Below are positions 16,657 to 26,100 of a stretch of DNA of 62,100 nucleotides, one piece after another; position 1 is the first letter of the stretch; every line of letters starts with the position of its first letter. A model generated the notes under the pieces. It ran no database searches. It was not told the DNA's origin and saw only the letters and a program-made list of their open reading frames with translations. Made by a program: the position numbers and the translations under genes. Origin of the DNA: JBHIET01 sp046760785 (lineage in GTDB: Bacteria; Chloroflexota; Anaerolineae; B4-G1); assembly GCA_046760785.1 (NCBI GenBank), contig JBHIET010000011.1, positions 1 through 62,100 of the forward strand, read 5' to 3'.

Positions 16657-19600
16657 ATGACTTCCCACAACGACTTCCTCTTTCGCGGTGACCTGTCCGC
16701 CCTCGACCCGGCCGTCGCCCAATTGATTGATCTGGAGAAGGAACGGCAGGCCCGCAAGTTGATCATGATCCCCTCGGAAAGCAGTTCGCCGTGGGCCGTG
16801 CGGGAGGCGCTCGGCTCGGCGCTGATGAACATCTACGCCGAGGGTTACCCTAACCCGGAGACTCGCTGGCTGACCGAGGAGGAGATCCTGAACTACGAGC
16901 ACCATCTGGCTTACTATCGGCGCTACGGCGACCGCCGTTACTACCGGGGGGTGGAGTACGCCGATGTGATCGAATCCCTGGCCCGCCGGAGATGTGCCGA
17001 GGCCTTCGCCAGCAAGGCCATCCCTGCTGACCAAATCTACGTCAACGTCCAGCCTCTCTCTGGCGCACCGGCCAACATCGCCGTCCAGCAGGCGCTGCTT
17101 AAGCCGGGCGACACTATCATGGGGCTAGCGCTGGCCCACGGTGGCCATCTGACCCACGGCAGCCCGGTCAACCTGTCGGGTAAGCTGTACAACGTCGTCT
17201 CGTATCACGTCAACCCGCAGACGGAGCTGCTCGACTACGACGAAGTCGAGGAGTTGGCGCTGGAGCACCGGCCCAAACTGATCATCGCCGGTTACACTTC
17301 CTACCCGCGCCTGCCCAACTGGGCCAAGTTCCGCCAGATCGCCGACCGGGTGGGGGCTTATCTTCTGGCCGACATCGCCCACGTGGCCGGCATGGTCATC
17401 GCCGGCGCGTTTCCCACCCCCCTGGGATACGCCGATGTTATCACCCTCACCACGCACAAGACACTCTGCGGCCCCAGGGGGGCCTGCATCCTCACCACCG
17501 ACCCCGGCCTGGCACAAAAGATTGACCACGCCGTCTTCCCCGGCCTCCAGGGCGGCCCACATGTCAACAAATTCGCTGCGATGGCCGTCGCCTTCCACCT
17601 GGCGCAGACGGAGCAATTTCGCAGCCTCCAGCACCAAATCGTGGCCAACGCCACAGCCCTGGCCCGCGCGCTGACCACACACGACCTGCGCGTCCCCTGC
17701 GGTGGCACCGAGACCCACCTGCTGCTCCTTGATTGCAAGACGATGCAGGGGCGTGACGGCACACCGCTGATGGGCGGCGTCACGGCGGCGGTGCTCGACC
17801 TGGTGGGCATCGTCGTCAACAAGAACGCTATCCCTGGCGACGAGGCAGCCGCAACCCCCAGCGGCATCCGCCTGGGCACCCCCTGGGTCACACAGCGCGG
17901 CCTGCGGGAGCCGGAGATGGAACAAATCGCCGCCATCATCGCCCGCGCAATGAAGGGTACCGAGCCGGTCGCCTACGCCGGCGTGCGCGGGCCGGTTTAC
18001 AGGGGCAAGATGGAATTCGACGTGCTGGAGGAATTGCGCGTCGAAGTGGCCGAACTGGCCGAACGGGCCGGCATTGACTTCGCATTTCCCTGCAGCGGCT
18101 ACCCTCACCACTGCCTGGTGCCGGAACTGCGCCAGCGGGAAGAGCGGTGCGTTCTGATCGAGGTCGAGGGAAACGTGGCTGCCGCCTTCGTCGAACAGAT
18201 CACGCCGACCGACGTTGATGACCTTGAACAGGGAGAGTGGCAGGCGGTGACGCTGCTGGAGCGAGACGGGCGGGTGATGAGCCCGGCCCTCGTCCAACGG
18301 CTTGGCTTCGGCCACAACCGCTACCGGCTGGTGGTGCCGGCCGACCGGGCCCGGCGGGTCATCGCCTGGCTGCGTCACCTCTCCGATGGCTACATCCGCT
18401 TCGACGACGCCGACCTGTGGGCCAAGCTGCCGGGGCCGGTCGTCGTGCGTGACCTGGGGCCGGCCGAAGAACACGGATTGGCAGGATTGACAGATTTCTC
18501 TCCACCGGTCTCCCACAAACCATACTTCATCGGCCTCTCCGCCCCTGGCTACGCCGATCCTGCCGGCGAGCCACTCCCCGATTTCCTCCCTCCCCCCGTG
18601 GGGGAGAGCCGGGGAGAGGGGGGGAGGGGTCAGCGCCGCACCCCTCTCTACGACTGGCACGTGCAGCACGAGGCGAAGATGGCCCCCTTCGCCGGGTGGG
18701 AGATGCCGCTGTGGTATACCTCCATCAGCGACGAGCACCGGGCGGTGCGGGGGGCGGCCGGCCTTTTCGACGTCTCCCATATGGGGCTCCTGGAGGCGAG
18801 CGGCCCCCACGCCGCCTACTTCCTCAACCTGGTGACCACCAACGACGTGAACAGCCTCCGCCCCGGCGAATCCCAGTACTCGTACCTCCTGTCCCCTGAT
18901 GGCCGGGTTATGGACGACCTAATGATCTACATGCTCAGCCCCTCCCGCTATCTTCTGGCCGTCAACGCCGCCAACGCGGAGAAGGACTGGGCCTGGCTGC
19001 GGGCGGTGAACGACCGGGTGGTGCGGATAGATGGCCTGCGGCCCTGGGTACGGACCAGTTTCCAGGCCGAGCTGCGGAACCTGCACGACCCGCACGAAGA
19101 CGAGAGTGACACCCGGCTGGCCGACCTGGCCCTCCAGGGACCCCGCTCCCGCGACATCCTGCTCGCCCTCCTCGACGCTGCCCCATCTTCCGGCGGAGTC
19201 GCCGAGAACCGGGGACGGCTGCTGGCGTTGAACCGTACTGAGGTGATGGAGGCCCACATCCCATCCGACCGGGCTCCCGGAGGTGTCTTTGACCTGATCG
19301 TCGCCCGCACCGGTTACACCGGCGAGCGGATGGGGTTCGAGATCTTCGTCCATCCCGACGTGATGGGCGTGCTGTGGGAGCAGCTGCTGGAGGTCGGCGC
19401 TCCTTTCGGGCTCCGGCCTGTGGGCCTGGGAGCCCGCGATAGCCTGCGCATCGAGGCCGGGCTGCCGCTCTACGGTCACGAACTGGCAGGGCCGCTGGAC
19501 TTACGCCCCGACGACGCGGGCTTCGCCGGCTACGTCAAGCTACACAAGCCCTTCTTCGTCGGGCGGCGGGCCTATGTAGAGCATGCCCAGCCCTTCGGCG

Positions 19601-19929
19601 AGCTCAGGACACAGCAGCGCAAGATGACCGTGGTCCGCTTCCGCATCGCGGAAAAGGGGATGCGCGTCCCCAGGCTGGAGGACGTCGTGACCGACAGCCG
19701 TGGGCGGGTCATCGGCGAGGTGACCTCGTGCGCGATGGACACGGAGGGCTACCTGGTGGGCATGGCATACATTGATCAACGCTACGCCAAAGAAGGGGAG
19801 GAAATCGGCGTCTTCCCGCACCCTACTCGCGAGGATTGGGACAAACCTTATGAGGAATTGAAGGTGGGCGACCGGCTGGTGATGCACAGCGAGGCGAAGG
19901 TCATTCGCCGGTTCCCCCGCAGGTGGTAG
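16657..19929 (+). CDS. Fused serine hydroxymethyltransferase - aminomethyltransferase (SHMT-GcvT), copy 2
   Basis: A 1090-residue paralogue of the gene at 6790 with the same three-part order. SHMT covers about residues 1-460 (ERQARKLIMIPSES, LTTHKTLCGPRG with PLP Lys268). A reduced GcvT-like half covers about 480-610 (VAAAFVEQITPTDV, HLSDGYIRFDDADLW). A full T-protein covers 662-1090 (MAPFAGWEMPLW, GLFDVSHMG, VARTGYTGERMGFEI, GLGARDSLRIEAGLPLYGHEL). ATG at 16657 has GGAGG 4 bases upstream. Unlike copy 1 it has a direct promoter without riboswitch, so the copies are probably used under different glycine levels. Linker residues around 640-660 (PPPVGESRGEGG) look like a captured intergenic repeat. 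Confidence 0.93.
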   Translation: MTSHNDFLFRGDLSALDPAVAQLIDLEKERQARKLIMIPSESSSPWAVREALGSALMNIYAEGYPNPETRWLTEEEILNYEHHLAYYRRYGDRRYYRGVEYADVIESLARRRCAEAFASKAIPADQIYVNVQPLSGAPANIAVQQALLKPGDTIMGLALAHGGHLTHGSPVNLSGKLYNVVSYHVNPQTELLDYDEVEELALEHRPKLIIAGYTSYPRLPNWAKFRQIADRVGAYLLADIAHVAGMVIAGAFPTPLGYADVITLTTHKTLCGPRGACILTTDPGLAQKIDHAVFPGLQGGPHVNKFAAMAVAFHLAQTEQFRSLQHQIVANATALARALTTHDLRVPCGGTETHLLLLDCKTMQGRDGTPLMGGVTAAVLDLVGIVVNKNAIPGDEAAATPSGIRLGTPWVTQRGLREPEMEQIAAIIARAMKGTEPVAYAGVRGPVYRGKMEFDVLEELRVEVAELAERAGIDFAFPCSGYPHHCLVPELRQREERCVLIEVEGNVAAAFVEQITPTDVDDLEQGEWQAVTLLERDGRVMSPALVQRLGFGHNRYRLVVPADRARRVIAWLRHLSDGYIRFDDADLWAKLPGPVVVRDLGPAEEHGLAGLTDFSPPVSHKPYFIGLSAPGYADPAGEPLPDFLPPPVGESRGEGGRGQRRTPLYDWHVQHEAKMAPFAGWEMPLWYTSISDEHRAVRGAAGLFDVSHMGLLEASGPHAAYFLNLVTTNDVNSLRPGESQYSYLLSPDGRVMDDLMIYMLSPSRYLLAVNAANAEKDWAWLRAVNDRVVRIDGLRPWVRTSFQAELRNLHDPHEDESDTRLADLALQGPRSRDILLALLDAAPSSGGVAENRGRLLALNRTEVMEAHIPSDRAPGGVFDLIVARTGYTGERMGFEIFVHPDVMGVLWEQLLEVGAPFGLRPVGLGARDSLRIEAGLPLYGHELAGPLDLRPDDAGFAGYVKLHKPFFVGRRAYVEHAQPFGELRTQQRKMTVVRFRIAEKGMRVPRLEDVVTDSRGRVIGEVTSCAMDTEGYLVGMAYIDQRYAKEGEEIGVFPHPTREDWDKPYEELKVGDRLVMHSEAKVIRRFPRRW

Positions 19930-19982
19930 CGCCAGCTGCTTGCCCAAACACAGGCACAATAGCAATGGTAACGGCTGCCTGT

Positions 19983-21542
19983 CTACTCGTTCGCCGTCGC
20001 TTCCAGCAGCGATTCCGCTCGTGCCAGCAACCGGGCCGCGCGGGGCTTGCGCGGGTCTATCAAGAGCACCATGGCCAGTAGATCGGATGCCTCCTGATAG
20101 TCGCCTCGATTCAGTGCCTCTTCGGCTGCCGCCATCTGTTGGTCGAGCAAGCCAACCTGCCACTCGACCAGATCGTCGGCCATCTCGACCAACCAGTGCT
20201 CCGCCGACCATTCGTTCAAGCCTGGGCTCAACAGTGGGTACCGATCGCCCCTGACCGACAAGAAGGCCGCCGGTGGCTCGTCGGGAAAGCCAGGCCCGCA
20301 AGCCACATAGAAAACTATATCTTGGTGCTCGTGTTCCGGCATCAGCCGGAATACCACTTTCCCATCAGGAGCCAGTGACGGTTCGACACGATACTTCTCC
20401 ACCAATCGCTCGTGCTCTTGCTCCAGTCGGCTGGCGACCTCAGGCGATTTATACCAGTCGGTGGGAGCAGGAGGTGAGGCAGGCAAACCTGTCGGGCTGG
20501 CCTGCGTTAGGGGCGATTCCGTTGTCTTTAACAGCGCCGGTGCCCGTGCCAGCAAACGGAGCGCTTGAGGCTTGCGCGGGTCTATCAAGAGCACCATGGC
20601 CAGCAAATCAGATGCCTTCTGATAGTCACCTCGATGCAGCGCCTGTTCCGCCGTTGCGATCTGTTGATCGAGCAAACCGACCTGCCACTCGACCAGATCA
20701 TCGGCTACGTCGACCAATCGTTGCTCCGCTGACCACTCATTCAAGCCCGGGCTCAACAGCGGGTACCGATCACCCCTGACCGACAGGAAGGCCGTCGGTG
20801 GTTTCTCGGGGAAGCCGGGCCTGCAAACCATATAGAAGACCATATCCTCGTGCTCGTGTTTCGGCATCAGCCGGAATACCACTTTCCCATCGGGGGCTAT
20901 TGCCGATTCGACACGGTACCTTTGCGCCAGCCGCTCGCGCTCAAGCTCCAGTCGTCGGACGACGTCGGGCGACTTGTACCAGTCGGTGAGGTCTGGAGGT
21001 GGCGTGGGCTGGCGTGTCGGACTGGCCTGGGCTGGAGTTGGGGGCGATTCCGTCGTCAATCTCAGCACTGTCGGCGCTGGCAACTGCCCACGAGCTGAGT
21101 GGTGCAGGTTAAAAGACAAGGCATACGTGTTCAACTCGCCGGCGTAGAGACAGATCACCAGGCAGACCAGGTCTTTGAAAGCATAATCGGGATCTTCCAG
21201 CACAGACTGCGCCTGCACCCATTCCTTATCGGTCAGTTCCCCGGTGGGCGTGTGGTGGACGTACCAGACGCCACAGTAATCGGCCTCGGGGGCTAGCTTG
21301 CGGGCCTCTTCCAGTTGCTGCGACGTGCGCGACTGGTCGAGGCAGAAGTCCTTCTGGCCAAAGCCAACTTCGGGGCGCGGGCGGACCGAACCGACTATCA
21401 AACGACGGCGCTCGTCCAACGGGTAGCCAAAGAGGAGGCCACCCATAATGTCGCCGCCGATGCCAGCTCGCTCCGCCTCGGCTTCCAAGGCAGCCTTGGC
21501 TTTAGGCGTGATGAGGACAGTGGGGAGTTCTGCAGCCATCAT
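19983..21542 (-). CDS. JAB/MPN-like protein with two E2 (UBC/RWD)-like repeats and TPR-like helices
   Basis: A 519-residue cytoplasmic protein. Residues 8-145 resemble a JAB/MPN domain: DIMGGLLFG (31-39) matches the ExMGxxxG start with Asp for Glu, and GVWYVHHTPTGELTD (91-105) matches the HxHP...SxxD region in altered form. A Pro-rich linker follows. Residues 187-335 and 363-512 are a strongly conserved duplication. Each has a helix (RLEQEHERLVEKY), beta strands, then FPDEPPAAFL...SPGLNEWSAE, which fits the FP..PP and WSP..L signature of ubiquitin-conjugating E2/RWD folds, without the catalytic Cys. Each ends in a TPR-like helix pair (ALNRGDYQEASDLLAMVLLIDP). The combination suggests a ubiquitin-like or peptide-tag pathway. 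No E1 or ubiquitin-like gene is seen nearby. The fold calls are by eye. Confidence 0.65.
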   Translation of the reverse strand: MMAAELPTVLITPKAKAALEAEAERAGIGGDIMGGLLFGYPLDERRRLIVGSVRPRPEVGFGQKDFCLDQSRTSQQLEEARKLAPEADYCGVWYVHHTPTGELTDKEWVQAQSVLEDPDYAFKDLVCLVICLYAGELNTYALSFNLHHSARGQLPAPTVLRLTTESPPTPAQASPTRQPTPPPDLTDWYKSPDVVRRLELERERLAQRYRVESAIAPDGKVVFRLMPKHEHEDMVFYMVCRPGFPEKPPTAFLSVRGDRYPLLSPGLNEWSAEQRLVDVADDLVEWQVGLLDQQIATAEQALHRGDYQKASDLLAMVLLIDPRKPQALRLLARAPALLKTTESPLTQASPTGLPASPPAPTDWYKSPEVASRLEQEHERLVEKYRVEPSLAPDGKVVFRLMPEHEHQDIVFYVACGPGFPDEPPAAFLSVRGDRYPLLSPGLNEWSAEHWLVEMADDLVEWQVGLLDQQMAAAEEALNRGDYQEASDLLAMVLLIDPRKPRAARLLARAESLLEATANE

Positions 21543-21589
21543 TTCGTGTGCCCTCTCCCGGATGAGGGGGGCTTGGCGCGGTTTTATAC

Positions 21590-21618
21590 ATTATACGACG
21601 CCCAGCGGGAAAGGGCAA
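21590..21618 (-). promoter_or_regulatory. Promoter for the JAB-E2-like gene
   Basis: On the minus strand TTGCCC (21618-21613), 17 bases, TATAAT (21595-21590). It gives the gene at 19983 its own transcript after the A2M terminator. Confidence 0.65.
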
Positions 21619-21626
21619 TCGAGGCG

Positions 21627-21664
21627 GATAAAACTGTGCCTGTGAGGGTGTCTCACAGGCACAG
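21627..21664 (-). terminator. Intrinsic terminator after the alpha-2-macroglobulin gene
   Basis: A perfect 13-bp stem (arms 21652-21664 and 21634-21646, loop of 5) is followed on the minus strand by TTTTA. It lies 25 bases after the A2M stop. Confidence 0.85.
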
Positions 21665-21689
21665 CAGGGATCGTAACGTCTATACGTAT

Positions 21690-23153
21690 CTACTCGCTCA
21701 CTGTCACCTCCAGCGGCGGTTGCGTCGTCAGATCGCCGGGGTTGTAGTAGTCGTAGGCGCTGGAGGGGGGCGTCTGCGCCCGCATCGGGAAGCGCGCCCG
21801 CAGCCGGTAGCTGAAGGCCAGCGGCGACGCGGACGAAAAGTCCTCCAGGTAGATGATGATCTGCCGTCCGGTCAGCTCGTAGCGGGCGATGCTCCCCTGC
21901 TCTACCAGCCGGCTCAAGTCCTCGGTCAGCACGCTGAATCCGGGCGGCACCCCCAGGTCAATCAGCGCCATCTTGACCACGCCCTCTTTGTTTAGTCTCA
22001 CCCCCACTTCCACCGTCACCTCGTCGTTGACAGCGAGTTGGGTGCGGTCGTAATTCAGGTCAATGCTGATCAGCTCCTCCATCTCCGGCGTGGGGGGCAC
22101 CTGATCCCAGGGCAGGTAGTAGCGGGTGGCGACCTGGTACATTAGATTGCTTTGTCCTGAGCTTGTCGAAGGGCCACCACCCTCCAGCCCGATCTGCACT
22201 CGATTGACGCCACTGGGCGAGAAGCCGTGGTCGAAGGTGACCAGGTGCACCACGTCGGCGTTGGTTTCATCAATGACGATCTCCTGTGTCAGTTCGTTGT
22301 TCAGGCTGATGCGGATCGTGGCCGGGCCTTCGGCCTCTCCAGCCTGCTCGGTCGCCAGCAAGAGCGCCTTGAGGGAGAGGATGGTGGCCTGGGTCGTCCG
22401 CCAGGTGCCCCAGGAATCCTTCCCCTGGATGAGATAGGCCAGCGCGCCGCTGACCGCGTCGGGGTGGGCGTGGCCGTGCATCAGGGCGATGGCGGCCAGC
22501 GCCGTCGTCTCCAGGCTGCCGGTCTGGCCAGTACCGCCCATAAACGAGGCCGCCCCCGTCTGCCAGTAGACGATGTCGTCCTCTTCCACGCGCATCTCGT
22601 ACAGCCGGTCGAGCACAGCCTGGGTCATCGCGTCGTCGGGGTCGTAGACCGCCAGCGCATTGGCGACCAGCGCCAGGCTGTAGGCATCTTCTTGCTGCAG
22701 GGCAAACTCGCGGATGTAAGCGATAGCCCGTCCCACTTCCGACGTGTCCTCGTAGCCGGCTTCGATCAGCGCCCAGGCGATGTAGGCGGTGGTGGGCACC
22801 TTCGAGTCAATCTGCCAGTGCTCCGAGTAGCCCTGGTCGCTCCAGGTGCCGTCGGGCCCCTGCTGGGCCAGCAGCCACTGCGCCGTCCGCTCGATGAGCG
22901 CCTCGTCCACCGGATAGACCTTGGCCATATCGGTGAACTCCATCAGCCCGTAGGCGGTGAGGAAGACGTTGGCCGGGGCGTCGCCGAAGAGGGAGAAGCC
23001 GCCGCCCGAAACCTCAAAGGTCAGCAAGCGCTGGTAGCCGGTACCGACGTATTTCTCGGCCTGCATCTGTACCTCAGGATTGGCGTTGCCGGTGGTCTGC
23101 ATGTAGTCGAGAATCAGAACATTCGGGTACGTCGCCGACGTACTTTGCTCGAA
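21690..23153 (-). CDS. Thioester-domain and C-terminal segment of the A2M protein (after the TGA)
   Basis: This segment would be called separately if the TGA were taken as a stop; a conventional start would be ATG at 23102. It begins FEQSTSATYPNVLILDY, which only makes sense as the continuation of the thioester motif. It has toroid repeats (YGLMEFTDMAKVYPVD, TAYIAWALIEAGYED, SLETTALAAIALM) and a C-terminal receptor-binding-like beta domain (YLPWDQVPP onward). As a free-standing protein it would lack both signal peptide and thioester residue. No ribosome binding site precedes ATG 23102. The peptide GGGPSTSSGQS near 22150 is encoded by a dispersed palindromic repeat. Confidence 0.8.
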   Translation of the reverse strand, partial: FEQSTSATYPNVLILDYMQTTGNANPEVQMQAEKYVGTGYQRLLTFEVSGGGFSLFGDAPANVFLTAYGLMEFTDMAKVYPVDEALIERTAQWLLAQQGPDGTWSDQGYSEHWQIDSKVPTTAYIAWALIEAGYEDTSEVGRAIAYIREFALQQEDAYSLALVANALAVYDPDDAMTQAVLDRLYEMRVEEDDIVYWQTGAASFMGGTGQTGSLETTALAAIALMHGHAHPDAVSGALAYLIQGKDSWGTWRTTQATILSLKALLLATEQAGEAEGPATIRISLNNELTQEIVIDETNADVVHLVTFDHGFSPSGVNRVQIGLEGGGPSTSSGQSNLMYQVATRYYLPWDQVPPTPEMEELISIDLNYDRTQLAVNDEVTVEVGVRLNKEGVVKMALIDLGVPPGFSVLTEDLSRLVEQGSIARYELTGRQIIIYLEDFSSASPLAFSYRLRARFPMRAQTPPSSAYDYYNPGDLTTQPPLEVTVSE

Positions 23154-26100
23154 TCAGCCGTGGGGCAGTCGCAGGATTTTCTCCAACCCCTCGACTGCCT
23201 GGGCCATCACGCCGGGGTAGATTTTGACCTCGACGTAGGGTGTCTCCGGCACGGCCTCCGGCGGGATAGTGATGACGATTTCCTTGCTCTCGCGCAGCCA
23301 GTCGCTCTCGGCCAGGCGGAACTCTTTGCCATCGGGCACCACGTTCACCTGGCGGCGGATGGCGTCGCTCATATCTTTGCCCCAGGCGGTGACCTGGAAG
23401 CCCTGCCGGCCAAACTTGACGACGCGGATGGGGAAGTAGATCACTTCGATGTCGTTGGACGCGATGGTCAGCGTTTGCTCCGCTTCGCCCAGCAGCTCGA
23501 ACCAGTCCTCCGGCTCGACCACCAGCCGCACCTCCTGGCTCTCCGGCAGGTAGTTGAAGACGCCGACGGGGATGCTGATCTCGTCCCCCTGGGTCAGCGC
23601 GACGGGGAGGTCAATGTCCACGAAGAAGTCCTGGAAGACGCGCACGCCACGGGTGGTGAAGCCGAGCCGCCCATCCTGGGAGGAGGCCAGCGCGGTCAGC
23701 CGCCAGGTGGTGATGGAATCGGCCATCGGAATCTCCAGTGAGACGAAGCCGCTCCCGTCGGTGAGGACCTCCGGGGCCCAGTAGAGGGTTTCCGGGAAGT
23801 ATTGGCGCAGGCGGGGGGCCTCGGCCCCGGCCGCTTGTTCGTCAGCGGCGTCCGCTCGCGGGGCTTCTTCTGCCTCCCCCGGCACTGCTGTGGGGACTGG
23901 GAGCGCCTCAAGCATCGGCGGTTCCAGGCCGAACTGCCTATCTAGTGGCGGCGGAGCCATCGCGCCCATCGGCACGCCTTTTGCAGCGAAGAAGAACAGA
24001 GGGATCGCCAGCAGGATCGCTATCGCCGGCAGTGTCGAGATCGCGCCCAACCCGGTGGCCAGTGCTCCGGCGAAGCGACGCTCCTGCACCCAACGGGCCT
24101 GCCCAAAGAGCAGATACGCGCCGGGGACGAGCAGGTAGGCCAGGAGTCCCAAGATGATCAGCGCCTCGGTTGGCGCGGCCCCCCGCTCCGAAGCCAGAAT
24201 CAGCAGGAATAGGAATGCGCCCCAGGCCAAGGTCAGCAGCGTGAGGAACCTGGCCGCCGGGTCGCGCTTGGCCCAGGCGTAGCCGACGAAGGTCAACAGC
24301 CCCAGGCCCAGGAGGATGGCCAGCGGGATGAGCGTCGCTTCCGATAAGAGGAAGGCCGTGGTCAGCAGCCCACAGGCCAGGATTCCCCCGACCACTAGGA
24401 GGATGGCGGAAACAACGGCCAGTCGCTTGAGTGAGCGCTTCACGATCCCTGACCGCCACAGGGCGACCAACACCACCGCCCACAGTAACAACGGGATGAG
24501 GACCAGCCCGAGGGCGGATGTCTGGCCGATGCGCTCGAAGCCCTTTTCCTGCGCCACGAGGACAGCGGTCATTTTCTCCTGGCGCGAGTTGATGGGGCTG
24601 AGGGCCGCCACGACCGGCGCGTCGGCCCAGGTGGCCTTGGCTGCGTCATCTTGTGCCAGCCGGATCGGCTCCTCGTCCGGCGGGATGGAGGCCGGCAGTT
24701 CAAATCCCTTGATCTGGTAGAACGGCTCCAGCAACTCCTGCTCCAGCAGGAAGTAGAGCTTGGCGAAGCCGGGGTCCTGCCGCTGCAGGGCGAAGACCGA
24801 TTCGTCCACGATCGCCAGCCCCAGCGCCGTCTGCACGGGCGTGGAGTCCTGTGCGTCTGTCGTTTGGAAATCAATGGCTGCCGTCTCGCCCGGCAGGTAG
24901 GTCTCCTGGTCGGCGGTGATGGCGATGGCGATGTCGTTAGGCTCGTCCACGACCACGACCCGCGTGTCGCGCACGATGGTGCCATCGAGCAGCACTTTGT
25001 AGGCGTGCAGTTCCAGCGTGCCGTAAAGGTCGGGGCTCACGTCCACGGCGAACTCCGCCTGGCCTTCTTGCACGCGGGTCGAGCGGGTGGAGAGCGTCTG
25101 GCCGTCCTTGACGATGTCCAGGTAGATCGAGCCGGACTCGACCGGCGTGAAGGCCACCAGGCTCATCGTCTCACCGACGACGTAGCCGGCCCGGTCGGCC
25201 CGCAGGAGTACGCTATCGGCTCCATACTCGGTCTCGAACGATACCTGCCGCTCCGCCGAGAGGCCGGTCTCGTCCCAGGCGGAGATGTCGAGGAGGTAGC
25301 CGGTCCCCGGTTGTGGCGTGAAGGTGAACTCGGTCAGGCCGAACTCGCCGGAGGTCAGTTCGGCCGGCTCCCCGCCGTTGACACGGACTTGCAGCGAGGC
25401 GGGCGCGGGGCGACCGTCGGGGTAGGAGGTGAGGACGTAGACCACGTTCTCGACGCCTGGCTTGAGCACGCCGCTCTCGGCCACAGCTTCGATGACCAGC
25501 GGTTGAGCGGCGATAGGTAGCACCTGACTGACCTGCTCGGCGTGGTCGGTCTGATCAATGACGGTCACCTCCAGCGCAAACTGCGCTTGCCACGACTCCA
25601 ACCCCGATCCGGCGAAGTATTCCGGCAGGTCGAAGCCGAACTCGTAGCTGCCGTGCTCGTCGGTCTGGCCCTGCAGGTCCACCACCACGGTGCGCTCCAC
25701 GTCCCACACGCTGCCGACGATCTGCACCTCTCCCTCGGCCACGGGCTTGCCGAAGAAATAGTCGGCCTGCACCACCCCCTCCACCCGCTGGCCCGGCAGG
25801 TAGAAGGAGCGGTCGGTGGAGATCTCGACGCCGAACTTGGGCAGGACGTAGGGGCGCACCTCCACCGTCTTCTCGGAGCTGGTGTCGCCGATGGAGACGG
25901 AGAGCTTGTAGTTCCCCTGGTTGACCAGGTCGGCCAACTGGAAGTCGGCGGCGGCGACGCCGAAGTCGGAGGCGGTCACACTCTCGCGGTAGACCTTGTT
26001 GCCCCTGGGGTCCTCCACCAAAAAGCTCACCGTCGCGCCACTGGCGGGGGTCAGGTCGAGGGTGCTGAGGGCCAGCGCGCGCATGTGGATGACCTGGCCC

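Noticed and set aside
17125..18810. Long open frame on the minus strand opposite SHMT-GcvT copy 2
   Set aside because: Same antisense artefact; low-complexity His/Arg/Gly composition and no family motif.
22227..23741. Plus-strand open frame across the A2M TGA
   Set aside because: It is antisense to a clear A2M sequence, and its translation is shadow-like (repeats of VGGED and HQGDGG type).
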